NCBI GenBank assembly: GCA_963663495.1
Contig: OY760427.1
Location: 2,046,001 to 2,110,000 of the forward strand
From: G963663495 sp963663495
Lineage (GTDB): Bacteria > Bacteroidota > Rhodothermia > Rhodothermales > Bin80
Length of the DNA stretch: 64,000 nucleotides
Direction of reading: 5' to 3'
A model generated the notes under the pieces. The model worked only from the letters and a program-made list of their open reading frames with translations, was not told the origin of the DNA and ran no database searches. Positions 17,184 to 27,000 of this stretch are shown piece after piece. Position numbers and translations under genes: made by a program. Position 1 is the first letter of the stretch; every line of letters begins with the position of its first letter.

Positions 17184-19280
17184 GTATCCGTCCGGTGAAG
17201 TACATTATAACCGAGGGTATTTACTCTCTCAATTAGAGTAAGTTAGAGCGCGGTTCGAAGGTTTATAGGCTAGCGTCGGTTGGGTGTGCAGGTGTCAAGT
17301 ACCTGACAGCGTATTCGCAGACCCGTACACGGATCTGTCGGATGACCCGGGCGCGCCTGTTTAGGGGCTCCTATGCCGCTTTCTTGACGGTAGCTTGCTG
17401 CAAGTCCCGACTAGCTTTCCAATGATGGGGCAAGAGTTCAGCCATGCGGTCGGCAGGATGTGTCGGAAGACGGCGTAGTACGTCGGTAAGCCATTCAATC
17501 GGGTTTGTCGATTGCAACTTGCATGTGGCAAAAAGAGCGTACAGTACTGCGGACCGCTGCGCTGCCGCATGCGATCCCGCAAACAGATGGTTTTTTCGAC
17601 CAAGCGCAATCGCCCGCATCTGGTTCTCGACCAGATTGTTATCAATCTCAACCTTACCGTCTTCCAGGTAACAAGCCAGCTTCTCCCACCTGTTGAGCAT
17701 GTACCCCACGGCTTCATCCCATCCCGCACTCGGCCGGTGCTCACGACTCTCCTCAAGCCATGGCTTCAACTTCTCCAGTACCGGCCGTGCCTCCTCCTGT
17801 CGTACCTCCACACGCCGAGCCGGACCAGCTCCCTCCTTACGCAACCCACGCTCTATCGCATACAACTGCCGGATTTCCTCCATTACATGGCGCACCTTCT
17901 TGGGCTCCTTTTTCCTGCAGTCATAAAACTTGCGACGCGCATGCGCCATACATCCAAACAGCGTTATCCCGCCCCGCGTACCAAACGCATCGTACACCAC
18001 ATACCCGTCGGTTTGCATCGCCCCTCTATATCCGCGCAAGAATTCCCACGGTCCAGCGCGCGCACGGCTCGGGCTGTAATCCATCATCACCACCTTCGCC
18101 CGCGGTGCCAGGTATACCCAAAGATAGCCGCGATGCGTCTTTCCTTCGTTTTTCCTCCCTTCCTTCTCCTTCTCCTTCCCTTTCTTCTTCGGCTTTTGCA
18201 CCGGGAACGTTGTCTCATCCACCTGCAGATACCCGCTACGAAGCACCTCCTTACGCAACGCATCTCCTAACGGACCCAGATACGTCGCTACCTTCGCAAT
18301 CCAATCCCCCATTGTAGCAGCCGATAGCTTCACGCCATGGCGCTGAAACTTCTTCCGCAGCCGGTATAGCGGCATATGATCCACATATTTGGCTACCGCC
18401 AAATACGCCAACAACCCCGGACCCGCCTTCCCCTTCGGTATAACACGCTTCGGCAACGGCGCTATGACCACCCCCTTGCGAGGCTCCTTGCAGACAACGT
18501 ACTTCGGCCGCACAATCCGTACTACCCTCGTGAAGCCCGGCACATATTCCAGGTACTCCGTTACTTCCTCGCCGATGTACTTCATACCCGCGGTGCTGCC
18601 CTCCGGCTCAAGGCGGATCACCTCTCTGGGCAGATGGTCCGGAATCGGCCCGCGCACCGGCTTGTTCTTCCCACGCCGCTTGCGCTTTACCAGGTCGTAC
18701 TCCTCCTCCTCCTCCTCGGGCTCAACAGCTCCTGGTTCCTCTCCAAACAACCCGCCTTGCTGCGCATTGTCCACCGGCGTGTAACGCTCACTCTTTTTGC
18801 CAGAGAGTAGGCGATGCGCTTGTTCCAACCTATCTTCCAGATGGCTAATCTTCGCAGCCATATCGGCAATTGTCGCAGCCTGATCCGCGTTGTTCTTGGA
18901 TAGACGATCGGCTTTTTTCTCCAAGCGACGGACCTGTTTTCGCAGATCCTTGTTCTCAGCCTCTTGGTTTCTTAGCCTCTGAAAAAGGACTTCACCGGCA
19001 GGAGAAGAAGGGGAGAAAGATGCCTTGGACCGCATAGTTCATGTACATGTGCGTCCTCCACAATGTTCCGGTCCTTCTCCCCAAAACCCATGTTTTTTGT
19101 CCCAAAAGACGCTGATTGCTGCCTGCATTCAGGCGCCTGGACGATAAGCTGCACACCACTCCGAAATTCCCATATCGGCACACTAAACCCGGCGTATAAT
19201 CACCTTGCACTAAGCTCTACAAGCGGACTACGCAGACCAATGCTAAGCCCGCTTTACCATGTACTTTACCGTACGGATAC
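17184..19280 (-). mobile_element. IS66-family element, intact copy with 8-bp target duplication
   Basis: About 2.1 kb. The terminal inverted repeats are GTATCCGTCCGGTGAAG (left) and the complement of a right end reading GTATCCGTACGGTAAAG. The 8-bp direct repeat CCCTGTTC flanks it (17176-17183 and 19281-19288), as expected for IS66, and places the insertion inside IS1380 copy 1. It carries only the tnpC-type transposase; no tnpA or tnpB accessory gene fits in the remaining space. Confidence 0.88.
17371..19035 (-). CDS. IS66-family transposase (TnpC type)
   Basis: 554 aa, full length for the family. It catalyses DNA strand transfer of the IS. An N-terminal leucine/charged coiled coil (about residues 20-95) precedes an acidic stretch of six Glu (about 108-113) and a zinc-binding/linker region. 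The catalytic core has VDETTFPV (first Asp), MQTDGYVVYDAF (second Asp) and DNNLVENQMRAIALGRKN (Glu). A Lys/Glu-rich loop after VQKPKKKG varies between copies; the copy at the window end lacks 12 residues there. The start at 19035 is the first ATG giving the coiled coil. No accessory genes lie in the element. This is the only complete tnpC in the window and could mobilise the truncated copies at 44.3 and 61.1 kb only if they retained both ends, which they do not. Confidence 0.92.
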   Translation of the reverse strand: MRSKASFSPSSPAGEVLFQRLRNQEAENKDLRKQVRRLEKKADRLSKNNADQAATIADMAAKISHLEDRLEQAHRLLSGKKSERYTPVDNAQQGGLFGEEPGAVEPEEEEEEYDLVKRKRRGKNKPVRGPIPDHLPREVIRLEPEGSTAGMKYIGEEVTEYLEYVPGFTRVVRIVRPKYVVCKEPRKGVVIAPLPKRVIPKGKAGPGLLAYLAVAKYVDHMPLYRLRKKFQRHGVKLSAATMGDWIAKVATYLGPLGDALRKEVLRSGYLQVDETTFPVQKPKKKGKEKEKEGRKNEGKTHRGYLWVYLAPRAKVVMMDYSPSRARAGPWEFLRGYRGAMQTDGYVVYDAFGTRGGITLFGCMAHARRKFYDCRKKEPKKVRHVMEEIRQLYAIERGLRKEGAGPARRVEVRQEEARPVLEKLKPWLEESREHRPSAGWDEAVGYMLNRWEKLACYLEDGKVEIDNNLVENQMRAIALGRKNHLFAGSHAAAQRSAVLYALFATCKLQSTNPIEWLTDVLRRLPTHPADRMAELLPHHWKASRDLQQATVKKAA

Positions 19281-19528
19281 CCCTGTTCGGGTCTAAGAGT
19301 GCTGTTTCGGTACCTGCAGGACCGATTGTGCGTTGTTCATGCGTAGGGACGACCATGAGAGATGAAAACACCAGTTTAGGTCCTTTTCCCGACACGATAG
19401 CGGTCACATTACCGAGATTTTGGGAATGCGTCTGTCGGGTAGACACACCTCTGCCTACCTTCTCTTTCCGCTTTCCGCGTTGGGCGGGGCGCCTGCGGTG
19501 TCGAAGCGCAGGCGCAAAGATGACTTGG

Positions 19529-21017
19529 CTAGCTCTTCAAGGGAAGCGTGATCCATGTGAGTTGACAATAACGTCGCCAAAATTGCTCCCATGCAGCATC
19601 TGCGCTGGCGGCAATGTGGATAACGATGTTGCGCGCGTGTTGTACGAAGCGGGCCCCCACCTTGAGTACACGCTCGCGATAGGTGCTCAGACTTACCTGG
19701 GATTCGTCAGGCTCCCGCATAAGGCAGCGCCCCACATGCATGAGCTGATACGTTAGAAGGTATACCTATAGCAGGACCTCGTTCTCGGCTCGGATCTCGG
19801 CATCCTGCTCCGACCCATCCTGCTCCGACTCATCAGGCTCCCGCACTACAGGCCGGCCCTTATAGTGTGTCTTCGGACGGGGAACCGAAGACAGCGCCAT
19901 GGAGCAAGCCGCATTCAGCTCCCCGAAGTGCTTTTCCGCCTTTCCTCTCTTCCTGTACAGATTCACAAGCTGCTCTGCCGGATAGGCTTCTGCATCCAGA
20001 TCGGTGATCAGACAGAAATGCCGCGGGAAAAGCTCTCCCGGCACCGGATCAACCACGAGCACCACACGACGCTCTACGGACCAGCACTTTGCACGGTAGC
20101 GCAGTTCATGGTAGCATTCGTCCGACGGCTGATCACCCTCCAAATGAGGCGCCGCAAGCCCGTCAATCACATCGTTTCCTTTCAGACGCATCACATAACT
20201 CTCCACTGTTGAAGCCTGCGTCCAATCGGACAATGACCTTGTCGGCCACATGTTCACGCAGTGCCAGCCCAATGCGTCGAATGAAACCGTAGCAGTCCTT
20301 CACCACATTCTGCGTGCCCCCTCGCAATTCCGCCCCCAACATGTCGCCCGACTCACCGCATATGGCGATAAGGGGCAGAAAGATGGTGCGCTTATAATAC
20401 CCGTTCCATTTGCTGCCCTGCTGCTTGCCATGCGTATCTACCGGTACACCGTCCACATCAAAGACCACCTCGGGGCGGCGCTTCCCGCCACCACGCTGCA
20501 GCAGGTGCTCCATGGCGAATGTCTCTGCAAAAAGGCGCAACTTCTTGAAATTCTTTTTCCCGGCCAACATGCGCACGAAGCGAGACATGGTTGGCTGGGA
20601 TTCCAGGGACCTATCGTCCTGTAATGCCTCCCTACCCCTTTTGGAAGAAGTGGCCACGCGCATGGCGGGGTCCCTTCGAAGCTTGTCCGCATCTGACTGA
20701 CGTCCCCACCCCTGCACATGTTGCAGCAGGTACTGTAGCACTAACTCCTCAAGGCTATGCGTAATCCGAGCTTGGGACCGATTGTCCTTAAGCACGGAAG
20801 CGAGTCGGCATGCCAAGGTGCTGATCACCATGAGCAGTCGCATAGGAATGACGCCGGCATCCGATGTTAGATTACCAGTCTTGGAGCGTACAACGTTAAC
20901 GGATTTATTGAACTGGCAAGCGAACAGAAGGTTGGATTTGGGATCTGGCATCGGGTGTGTTACAGGGTGAATGGGTATTGGGGTTTCTAAGCGATTGAGC
21001 GTCGCGGAAGAGTCCAT
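19529..21017 (-). pseudogene. IS1380 transposase, frameshifted and nonsense-mutated
   Basis: Homologous over its whole length to the intact transposase at 61809-63569. Two clear lesions are visible. About 32 bases are missing near 20185-20200, between short repeats around the codons for GELCD...YVMRLK, which shifts the frame. A CAG codon has become TAG near 19768 (..VLL*). It has only two SEQD units where the intact copy has eighteen. The frame resumes after each lesion, so decay is recent. It is not expected to make an active enzyme. Confidence 0.9.
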
Positions 21018-21100
21018 TCACCCCGTGTATAGTCAACATCTTACACCATAATATTAAACGACGATTCCCCGCCACTTAACTCCCTTATGAATAAGGGAGG

Positions 21101-21624
21101 TTTGCCGGCGTTCTTCTTTACAGTGGCTTTGACGGGTATACCATCAGGGTACGGGTTGCCTCCCCGCCTGCGGAGCGCCATATATCCCACTTTCGGGATA
21201 TACAGCTTGCCATCCCGAATCCTTACGTTATCCGGGATCGTGAACGAAGGCGTACTACCACGTCTGGAATGGAATCTCGGTCTTCTCTTACCCTCCTTGA
21301 AGAATGCCTTCCATGCATCCGCCTGATATTTCAATGTGTATCTAACGACAATGTGTATCTAACGACACCAAAGGAGTATTCAGGTAGCCACTCGACCGTG
21401 CGGCGCAGCGCCGTGAACCGCTTCCCCAGCGAGAAGAAGCGTGCCGAGGGCGGCTTCTCTCCAGCCTCTTTCGCTTTCTTGTACGCCTCGCTCTGTGCTG
21501 CGAGGATGGCATTCCACACAAACCTACACGCACCCGCTAATCCAGCAAGGTGCTTGGCGTTACTCCGACTTCCGGGCAACGGCCTGTATGTGATATTGCG
21601 GTATGCACTAACCGTTTCGGGCAT
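21101..21624 (-). pseudogene. tnpB copy A, 5' fragment
   Basis: The first ORF begins MPETVSAYRNITYRPLPG at 21624 and ends at 21331 by reading through a 17-bp tandem duplication (GTCGTTAGATACACATT twice). The second frame (KYQADAWKAFFKEG...) begins at an overlapping TTG and runs to the IS1380 boundary. Only the N-terminal wedge/REC-like part is present; the RuvC motifs and zinc finger are lost. It is related to RNA-guided OMEGA nucleases but cannot be functional. Confidence 0.85.
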
Positions 21625-21826
21625 GGCACTGTGGTATATAACTCCCTAGTGTATGGAAAGTATATAACATGAGTACCCATGTGTTGAGTCATTTGAAATA
21701 ATTGCAGTGTTTTCGTGAAAAGCGGGAGCCGATTATGAAAAACTGGCGAAAGCCATCCAGTCTGCACCACCAAAGCACAAAAAGTAATTCCTGCGAAAAC
21801 ACGTGGCACTCAGCCATATAACTCCC
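21101..21826 (-). mobile_element. tnpB element copy A, truncated by IS1380
   Basis: The left terminus (plus-strand CCATATAACTCCC ending 21826) matches copies B-D. The element then runs through the tnpB start and breaks off at 21100 at the IS1380 right end, within the codons for KKNAGK. The right end and the distal two thirds of tnpB are absent. Confidence 0.85.
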
Positions 21827-22021
21827 TTATCTTGCTCCTACGTAGGTCTGTCATGTCCATCTACTCATTGAAGTTTGAATGTAACTCCACGCATTCGCCG
21901 TGTATTACGGTCGGACCACGGGGCCTCATTGAAAACGCACACTATCGCTGGATCGGGCTACTTGGATATCAGGTATCTTTGCGGCATACGATGCGCCGAG
22001 TGAAAGGCGAGGAAGAGCCCA

Positions 22022-23026
22022 ATGATGTATGCCAAGCATGTTGCGATTCCTGAGCAGCTATCCGGTAAGTGGAGGCCTGGAACCGCGAGAATGGGGCAGA
22101 TAATGGATGCTCTCAGCAGCTCGTCTACGGACATTCCCCAAGCTTCGTCCGTCGTTCATGCCAAGCTGGACGACGATGTATCCGTACCGGTTAGGCGTTA
22201 CGGAAATCCAGAAGGTCCGCGCCTTATGATAAGCCACGGGAACGGGCTCGCTGTTGACCTCTATTACCCCTACTGGTCACTGTTGCTTGAGATGTTCGAC
22301 CTCATGCTCTTTGATCTGCGCGGTCACGGCCGCAATCCACCGGGAAGCTTGACCGGGCACTCTATACCTGCATTTTCGAGAGATCTGGAATCGGTCGGAC
22401 AGACGGTAGACCGCTGCTTCGGAGTCAGACCGAGGGCAGGCGTGTTCCACTCGGTATCGTGTCTGGCGGCCGCGCTGTTACCGTCTCTGGGTGCCTCTTA
22501 TTCTGCACTAGTGCTGTTCGATCCACCGCTCTGCTCGGCGGGCAGGGGGATCGCTCACAGGGTTCTCGTATCCAGCTGCAGCAGGGCGGCGGCCAGAACC
22601 CGGATCCGAGTTTGCCGGTTTCGGAACGAGCAGGAATTCATAGATCTGATGAAGATGCAGCCGGCGATGGCGCGGCTGCGTGCTGGCGTGCACGAACTGA
22701 TGGCCCGCACGACACTTCGTCCAGACGGGCGCGGGGGCTATGCGTTACGGTGCCAACCTGAATTCGAAGCGAGAATTCTTGGTTCGATTCCCCGATTCTC
22801 GCGCCTGGTGGATCCCGATTCGCTGCCTGTTCCGATCAAGGTGATCGGAGCGGATCCGAATGTTCGCCACGATTTCTTTCCGCCGTGCGACCTGCGCGGC
22901 TCCAGGATCGTAGACTTTGAGTCGCTTTCAGGCACAACTCATCTTGCGCAGCTTGAGAAGCCAGAGGAATGTGCGCGGCTCACAATCGACTTCCTTGGCG
23001 GAGTAGGTCATGCCGAACCCGCCTGA
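22022..23026 (+). CDS. Alpha/beta-hydrolase, candidate trans-acting release enzyme
   Basis: 334 aa (or about 311 if translation starts at the Met at 22091). It belongs to the alpha/beta-hydrolase superfamily: oxyanion-loop SHGNG (about 71-75), DLRGHGRN, nucleophile elbow VFHSVSC (Ser about 144) and C-terminal GTTHLAQLEKPE (His about 312). The elbow lacks the usual second Gly, so the catalytic geometry is not the commonest. No signal peptide is seen, so it is probably cytoplasmic. It stands alone between tnpB copies A and B and in the same direction as the PKS, which lacks a thioesterase. A chain-release or editing role is an inference from position only; an unrelated lysophospholipase-like role is equally possible. 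Confidence 0.75.
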   Translation: MMYAKHVAIPEQLSGKWRPGTARMGQIMDALSSSSTDIPQASSVVHAKLDDDVSVPVRRYGNPEGPRLMISHGNGLAVDLYYPYWSLLLEMFDLMLFDLRGHGRNPPGSLTGHSIPAFSRDLESVGQTVDRCFGVRPRAGVFHSVSCLAAALLPSLGASYSALVLFDPPLCSAGRGIAHRVLVSSCSRAAARTRIRVCRFRNEQEFIDLMKMQPAMARLRAGVHELMARTTLRPDGRGGYALRCQPEFEARILGSIPRFSRLVDPDSLPVPIKVIGADPNVRHDFFPPCDLRGSRIVDFESLSGTTHLAQLEKPEECARLTIDFLGGVGHAEPA

Positions 23027-23210
23027 GACCCTGTGACTCAGCTGTGATTCAGCATCGTGCAAATCGGCGCGCTGGGAAGTTCGTTCGGATGCCGCCCGGC
23101 GTAGGAGGGCCCGTGGATTGCGCGGTACAACATTTGATGTCCCCCTACTAATCGGTATAATGCTTTCAGAATCGTTCGGCAGCGTGATATGGCTCTAACA
23201 GGAATAGTAG

Positions 23211-24686
23211 GGGAGTTATATGGCTGAGTGCCACGTGTTTTCGCAGGAGTTACTTTTTGTGCTTTGGTGGTGCAGACAGGATGGCTTTTGCCAGCTTTTC
23301 ATAATCGGTTCCCGCTTTTCACGAAAGACTGCAATTATTTCAAATAACCCAACGCGTGGGTACGCATGCTATATAATTGCCATATATTAGGGAGCTATAT
23401 ACCACAGTGCCATGCCCGAAACGGTTAGTGCATACCGCAATATCCACATACAGGCTATTGCCCGGAAGTCGGAGTAACGCCAAGCAACTTGCTGGATTAG
23501 CGGGTGCGTGTAGGTTTGTGTGGAATGCCATCCTCGCAGAGCAGAGCGAGGCGTACAAGAAAGCGAAAGAGGCTGGAGAGAAGCCGCCCTCGGTAAGCTT
23601 CTTCTCGCTGGGGAAGCGGTTCACGGAGCTGCCCCGCACGGTCGAGTGGCTACCTGAATACTCCTTTGGTGTCGTTAGATACACATTGTCGTTAGATACA
23701 CATTGAAATATCAGGCGGATGCATGGAAGGCATTCTTCAAGGAGGGTAAGAGAAGACCGAGATTCCATTCCAGACGTGGTAGTACGCCTTCGTTCACGAT
23801 CCCGGATGACGTAAGGGTTCGGGATGGCAAGCTGTATATCCCGAAAGTGGGATATATGGCGCTCCGCAGGCGGGGAGGCAACCCGTACCCTGATGGTATA
23901 CCCGTCAAAGCCACGGTAAAGAAGAACGCCGGCAAAGGGTATGCTGTCATCTGCTACAAGATGGAGGCACCTGTAATAGAGGATACCGGCGGTGCTGTAG
24001 GCATTGACCGTAATTGCGGGCAGGTCGCTATGGTCTCCACAGAGGGCGATACAAGCATTATCAGACAACCGGATACGAAGCGTCTTGATGCCAAGTTGAA
24101 GCGGCATCAGCGAAGACTGGCGAGACAGAAGAAAGGCTCCAACCGTCGTAACAGGCGGAAGCATAGAATCGCCCGTATACAGCGCAAACGTGCTACCATC
24201 CTCAAGAATGCGAACAACCAGGTAAGTCGCAGTATTGCCAATTGCTTCTCAACGGTGATACTGGAGGACCTGAAGATCAAAGCGATGACATGTTCAGCTA
24301 AGGGGACGATGCAGAGCTTTGGCACAAACGTCAGACAGAAGTCTGGCCTCAACCGTGGAATACTGCGAACAGGTTGGGGCCAGCTGGAACAGATGCTGGG
24401 CTATAAGTGCCGCAAGGTGATAAAGGTTACCGCTACCTATAGCAGTCAGCGGTGTTCTGTGTGTGGGCACACAGAAGCGAGAAACCGTAAGACGCAGAGC
24501 AAATTCACGTGTATGTCCTGTGGACATGCGGATCATGCAGACCTGAATGCGGCTGCAAACATACTGGCCTCCGGGATTGGGGCTTCTGCACGGCGAGGGG
24601 CGTTCGGGTTACCGCCCCCTATGACCCGTGAAATTGATACTAGTGCCTCACTGTGTACAGTTGGTCACTCACGTAAATAATTCCCC
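23211..24686 (+). mobile_element. tnpB element copy B with inverted ends and 8-bp direct repeats
   Basis: Starts GGGAGTTATATGGCTGAGTG and ends with the complement of GGGGAATTATTTACGTGAGTG. The direct repeat AATAGTAG flanks it at 23203-23210 and 24687-24694. About 200 bp of non-coding leader precede tnpB and include a third, internal copy of the terminal motif (GGGAGCTATATACCACAGTGCC, near 23391). There is no tnpA of either the Y1 or serine type. Confidence 0.85.
23412..24680 (+). pseudogene. tnpB copy B (RuvC-type OMEGA nuclease), best-preserved but frameshifted
   Basis: TnpB homologue of about 420 codons. It keeps RuvC-I GIDRNCG (Asp), RuvC-II VILEDLKIK (Glu), a CSVCG...CMSCG zinc ribbon and RuvC-III HADLNAAANIL (Asp). 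Two lesions split it: one extra C soon after the ATG (near 23443) and the shared 17-bp tandem duplication at about 23669-23702. After the duplication a second ORF (23703-24680, 325 aa) starts at a TTG overlapping the upstream TGA. That product contains all three RuvC motifs but lacks the N-terminal third. The guide RNA of such systems would come from the 3' end of the gene and the right flank. Nuclease activity in the present state is doubtful. Confidence 0.85.
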
Positions 24687-24694
24687 AATAGTAG

Positions 24695-25114
24695 CCTTCA
24701 ATGTGCAACTGATGGAAACTGCGGTGCTCGGCTCTGTTAATGTTAATCGGCGGAAACATTTTGCTAGGCTCAGAACCGGTGCATCGTAGTCCCATGTTCC
24801 GGCGGCTATGGAGGATCACGCTTCTGGCCGGAGCAGGATATGGATTGCCTTGCAAGTCGGCGGCTCAGGTCCCGGTGTCGACTGCGGAGGAGTGGTTGCT
24901 TGGCGCGCACGCGCACGCGGAGCTCATATATTCCTCGCGATGCCGGGTGCAGATTCCTTTGGTGTCGGACACTTCCGAGTGTCTGTCAGGATGGCGGAAT
25001 TCCTATATCCCCATCCGCGCGCAGTCGCTTCAATCTGCTTCGCAAAGCATGGATAAAGTGGACCATGCCGGCAAAACGGTGTCTTTTTGGACGGCCTTCC
25101 ACCAAAGCGTTGTA
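24695..25114. other. Interval between tnpB copy B and the PPTase; one doubtful ORF
   Basis: An ORF on the plus strand (ATG at 24794, to 25231) begins MFRRLWRITLLAGAG, weakly like an export signal, but it runs antisense into the PPTase 3' end and has no recognisable domain. I do not support it as a gene. Confidence 0.3.
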
Positions 25115-25831
25115 CTAAGTGGCGACCTTCAAATTCAATTCATAAGCAATGGCGGCAGCAAATCTGGTCTCGCCCAGATCTTCTATTCTCCAGTGAGTTG
25201 CAGGTTTGTGGGGGAACCGGAATACACTTGAACGTGCCCCTTGAAGCATTGGCAACGGTACCTCGAACCCCGACGGATCAAGGGAAAAGCCCGTGCCAAG
25301 GGCTTTGATCAGAGCCTCTTTTATTGTCCAGAGCGTGAAGAACATGCGCGTCTTTCGGGTTCCGATGGAGTTTGCAAGCAACGATTGTTCTCGCCAACCG
25401 AACACTGTTCTGCCGATTCCGTCAATATCGCAATTTGTCACGCGTTCCTCCACATCCACGCCAAGTTGTCCATGCGGGGCGAATGCGATCAATCCGTGCA
25501 TCCCGCTGTGGCTGACATTGAAGCTGGCGGTGGACGGCACGCCGGATACGATAGCGAAAGGTTTACCGTACTGGTGGAGTCCGAAGGAAAGCTGGTCATT
25601 CGTACAGCCGAGTCTATCGCAAAGATTTGCCCGCAGAGCGGCGCGACACAATGCGAACTCACGCCGGGGCCGGTCGACTTGAAATTGATGCCACCGGTCT
25701 TGCTCGCTTTGGTCTAGCCATGCGAAGGCTGCTTCTTCGCGTGAGGTATTGAGTGCCAGATCAATATGGATGACTGTCACATCGTCAACCACTTTGAAGG
25801 GGTTCCACCACTGGTGCGTGCGGGATGTCAT
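25115..25831 (-). CDS. Sfp-type 4'-phosphopantetheinyl transferase
   Basis: 238 aa from the ATG at 25831. It transfers phosphopantetheine from CoA to the conserved Ser of carrier proteins, converting apo-ACP or PCP to holo. Motifs: YGKPF (about 88-92), FNVSHSG (104-110), GVDVEE (Mg/CoA Asp and Glu, 124-129) and FFTLWTIKEALIKALGTG (164-181). The length fits the Sfp class. The start is chosen because its ATG overlaps the TGA of the upstream metallophosphoesterase (ATGA at 25828-25831), implying coupled translation; the frame is open to 25903 but that would overlap more. It lies 8 kb from the PKS whose three ACPs need it. It could also serve fatty acid synthesis. Confidence 0.93.
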   Translation of the reverse strand: MTSRTHQWWNPFKVVDDVTVIHIDLALNTSREEAAFAWLDQSEQDRWHQFQVDRPRREFALCRAALRANLCDRLGCTNDQLSFGLHQYGKPFAIVSGVPSTASFNVSHSGMHGLIAFAPHGQLGVDVEERVTNCDIDGIGRTVFGWREQSLLANSIGTRKTRMFFTLWTIKEALIKALGTGFSLDPSGFEVPLPMLQGARSSVFRFPHKPATHWRIEDLGETRFAAAIAYELNLKVAT

Positions 25832-26664
25832 GAGCCGATGCCTTCTGTGGGTGCTAAGATCACTTCGTGAAGATACGCGCCGATGCTGCGGCTTTGATTC
25901 CACTGGTATGGGTAGCCCAGTGAGACCTCCTGGAACGGAACGCCATCAATCCACGATGTTCCACGGATGTGAAGGTGACCGAAGACTACCGCGCAAGCAT
26001 TAAAGCGCTTGTGCCATCCGCGTGTACGACGGGTGCCGCACCAAGGTGTAAATCTCGGTATGCGTGGCAGTACCGCATGCCTCTCTTCAAGAGGGTAGTG
26101 ATTAATCAGGACCTTAGGAAGATCGCGTGGGTGCGCTTCAAGTCGTGCTGCGGTGTCCGCGCACAATGCGGCGCACCAAGAGGCGCGATCGGGGAAAGGA
26201 TCCGGGTGAAGCAGGTATTCGTCTGTGCATACGGCATTGCCTTGTCGGGCCCACTCAACCACCTCGTTGGCGTCCACGTAATTGGGGCGAAAACTGTAGT
26301 CGTAGAGCAGGAATAGCGGCGCTATCAGGACTGTTCCGGTGGGATGAGAAACCACCGGGTACGGATCTTCTGGTGTGAGTACACCGTGGGAACGGGCCAC
26401 CTCAACTAGCTTCTCGTAGAGTTCGACACCGCGCGGGCCTCCCTTTCGTCCGGGCCGCGTCCACAGCTCATGGTTTCCCGGGACCCAGACAAGCTGCTTA
26501 AACTTTCTCGCCAGCGTATGAAGGGACCAATCAAGCTTATCTAAACCATCAACCAGATCGCCCGCCAAGATAAGCCAGTCGTCCCTGTATGTTGGTAGCG
26601 ATCCCAATGCATCCCGATTAACGGGATGCGACAAATGCAGATCGGAAAGTGCCCACAACCTCAC
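25828..26664 (-). CDS. Calcineurin-like metallophosphoesterase, PptH-like
   Basis: About 278 aa. Metal-binding motifs in order: SDLHLSHP, GDLVDGLD, GNHELW, NHYP and GHLHIRG, i.e. the full set for a two-metal phosphoesterase. Start: GTG at 26664 (VRLWALSDLHLS), preceded by AGGTGG; the frame is open to an ATG at 26733, but family members begin right before the DLH motif. In mycobacteria a PPTase (PptT) is encoded in an overlapping operon with a metallophosphoesterase (PptH) that strips phosphopantetheine from carrier proteins. The same order and overlap are seen here, so a PptH role is likely but inferred. Other phosphoesterase substrates cannot be excluded. Confidence 0.85.
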   Translation of the reverse strand: MRLWALSDLHLSHPVNRDALGSLPTYRDDWLILAGDLVDGLDKLDWSLHTLARKFKQLVWVPGNHELWTRPGRKGGPRGVELYEKLVEVARSHGVLTPEDPYPVVSHPTGTVLIAPLFLLYDYSFRPNYVDANEVVEWARQGNAVCTDEYLLHPDPFPDRASWCAALCADTAARLEAHPRDLPKVLINHYPLEERHAVLPRIPRFTPWCGTRRTRGWHKRFNACAVVFGHLHIRGTSWIDGVPFQEVSLGYPYQWNQSRSIGAYLHEVILAPTEGIGS

Positions 26665-27000
26665 ATTACCACCTGTGAATAGGAATCGAGGGCCGACAAC
26701 ATCGCTACTCCATATTGCATCGGCATAGAACAATGATTCTTGTGATGTCGAACGGCAAATGCGGCATTTTACATCTGAAAATTAGCGGGTTCTGGTCGGT
26801 TTGTCATGGGTAGGATTCATCAGCGGTAATTCGTAGGATTGAGAGGGTATTACGCTGGGGATCTTCTGTCGGGTTGATACGATGCACGAAGTCAATGACG
26901 TATTCAAGCATGGCATGGGCAAAGGTAGGGTTAGTCATATTAAGGTGCCTTCGGCCATCGGACTGCTGGCTTATATTTGCTGTTGCGTTGCACTGGCGAT
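26665..27000. other. Intergenic, no gene supported
   Basis: Presumed promoter region of the phosphoesterase/PPTase pair (reading left). A short ORF at 26882-27145 has a hydrophobic segment but no recognisable family and runs into the intron-like region. Confidence 0.3.

Larger units (their letters stand above)
17156..21100 (-). mobile_element. IS1380-family element, copy 1, interrupted by IS66
   Basis: The left end CCTGCAACATTCATG (17156) and right end ...AATAAGGGAGG (21100) match the ends of the intact copy at 61543-63652. The element is split at 17183/19281 by an IS66. Its transposase is a pseudogene. The right end carries the near-palindrome CTCCCTTAT-GA-ATAAGGGAG seen in all copies. The two outer flanks (R2 relic on the left, tnpB element on the right) share no target duplication, so the element has probably recombined with another copy since insertion. 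Confidence 0.8.

Noticed and set aside
17444..18810. Several plus-strand ORFs up to 250 aa
   Set aside because: Antisense to the IS66 transposase, and the same ORFs recur in every IS66 copy.
21087..21326. Plus-strand ORFs in the tnpB copies (repeated about 80-aa ORFs)
   Set aside because: Antisense to tnpB; they repeat only because tnpB does.
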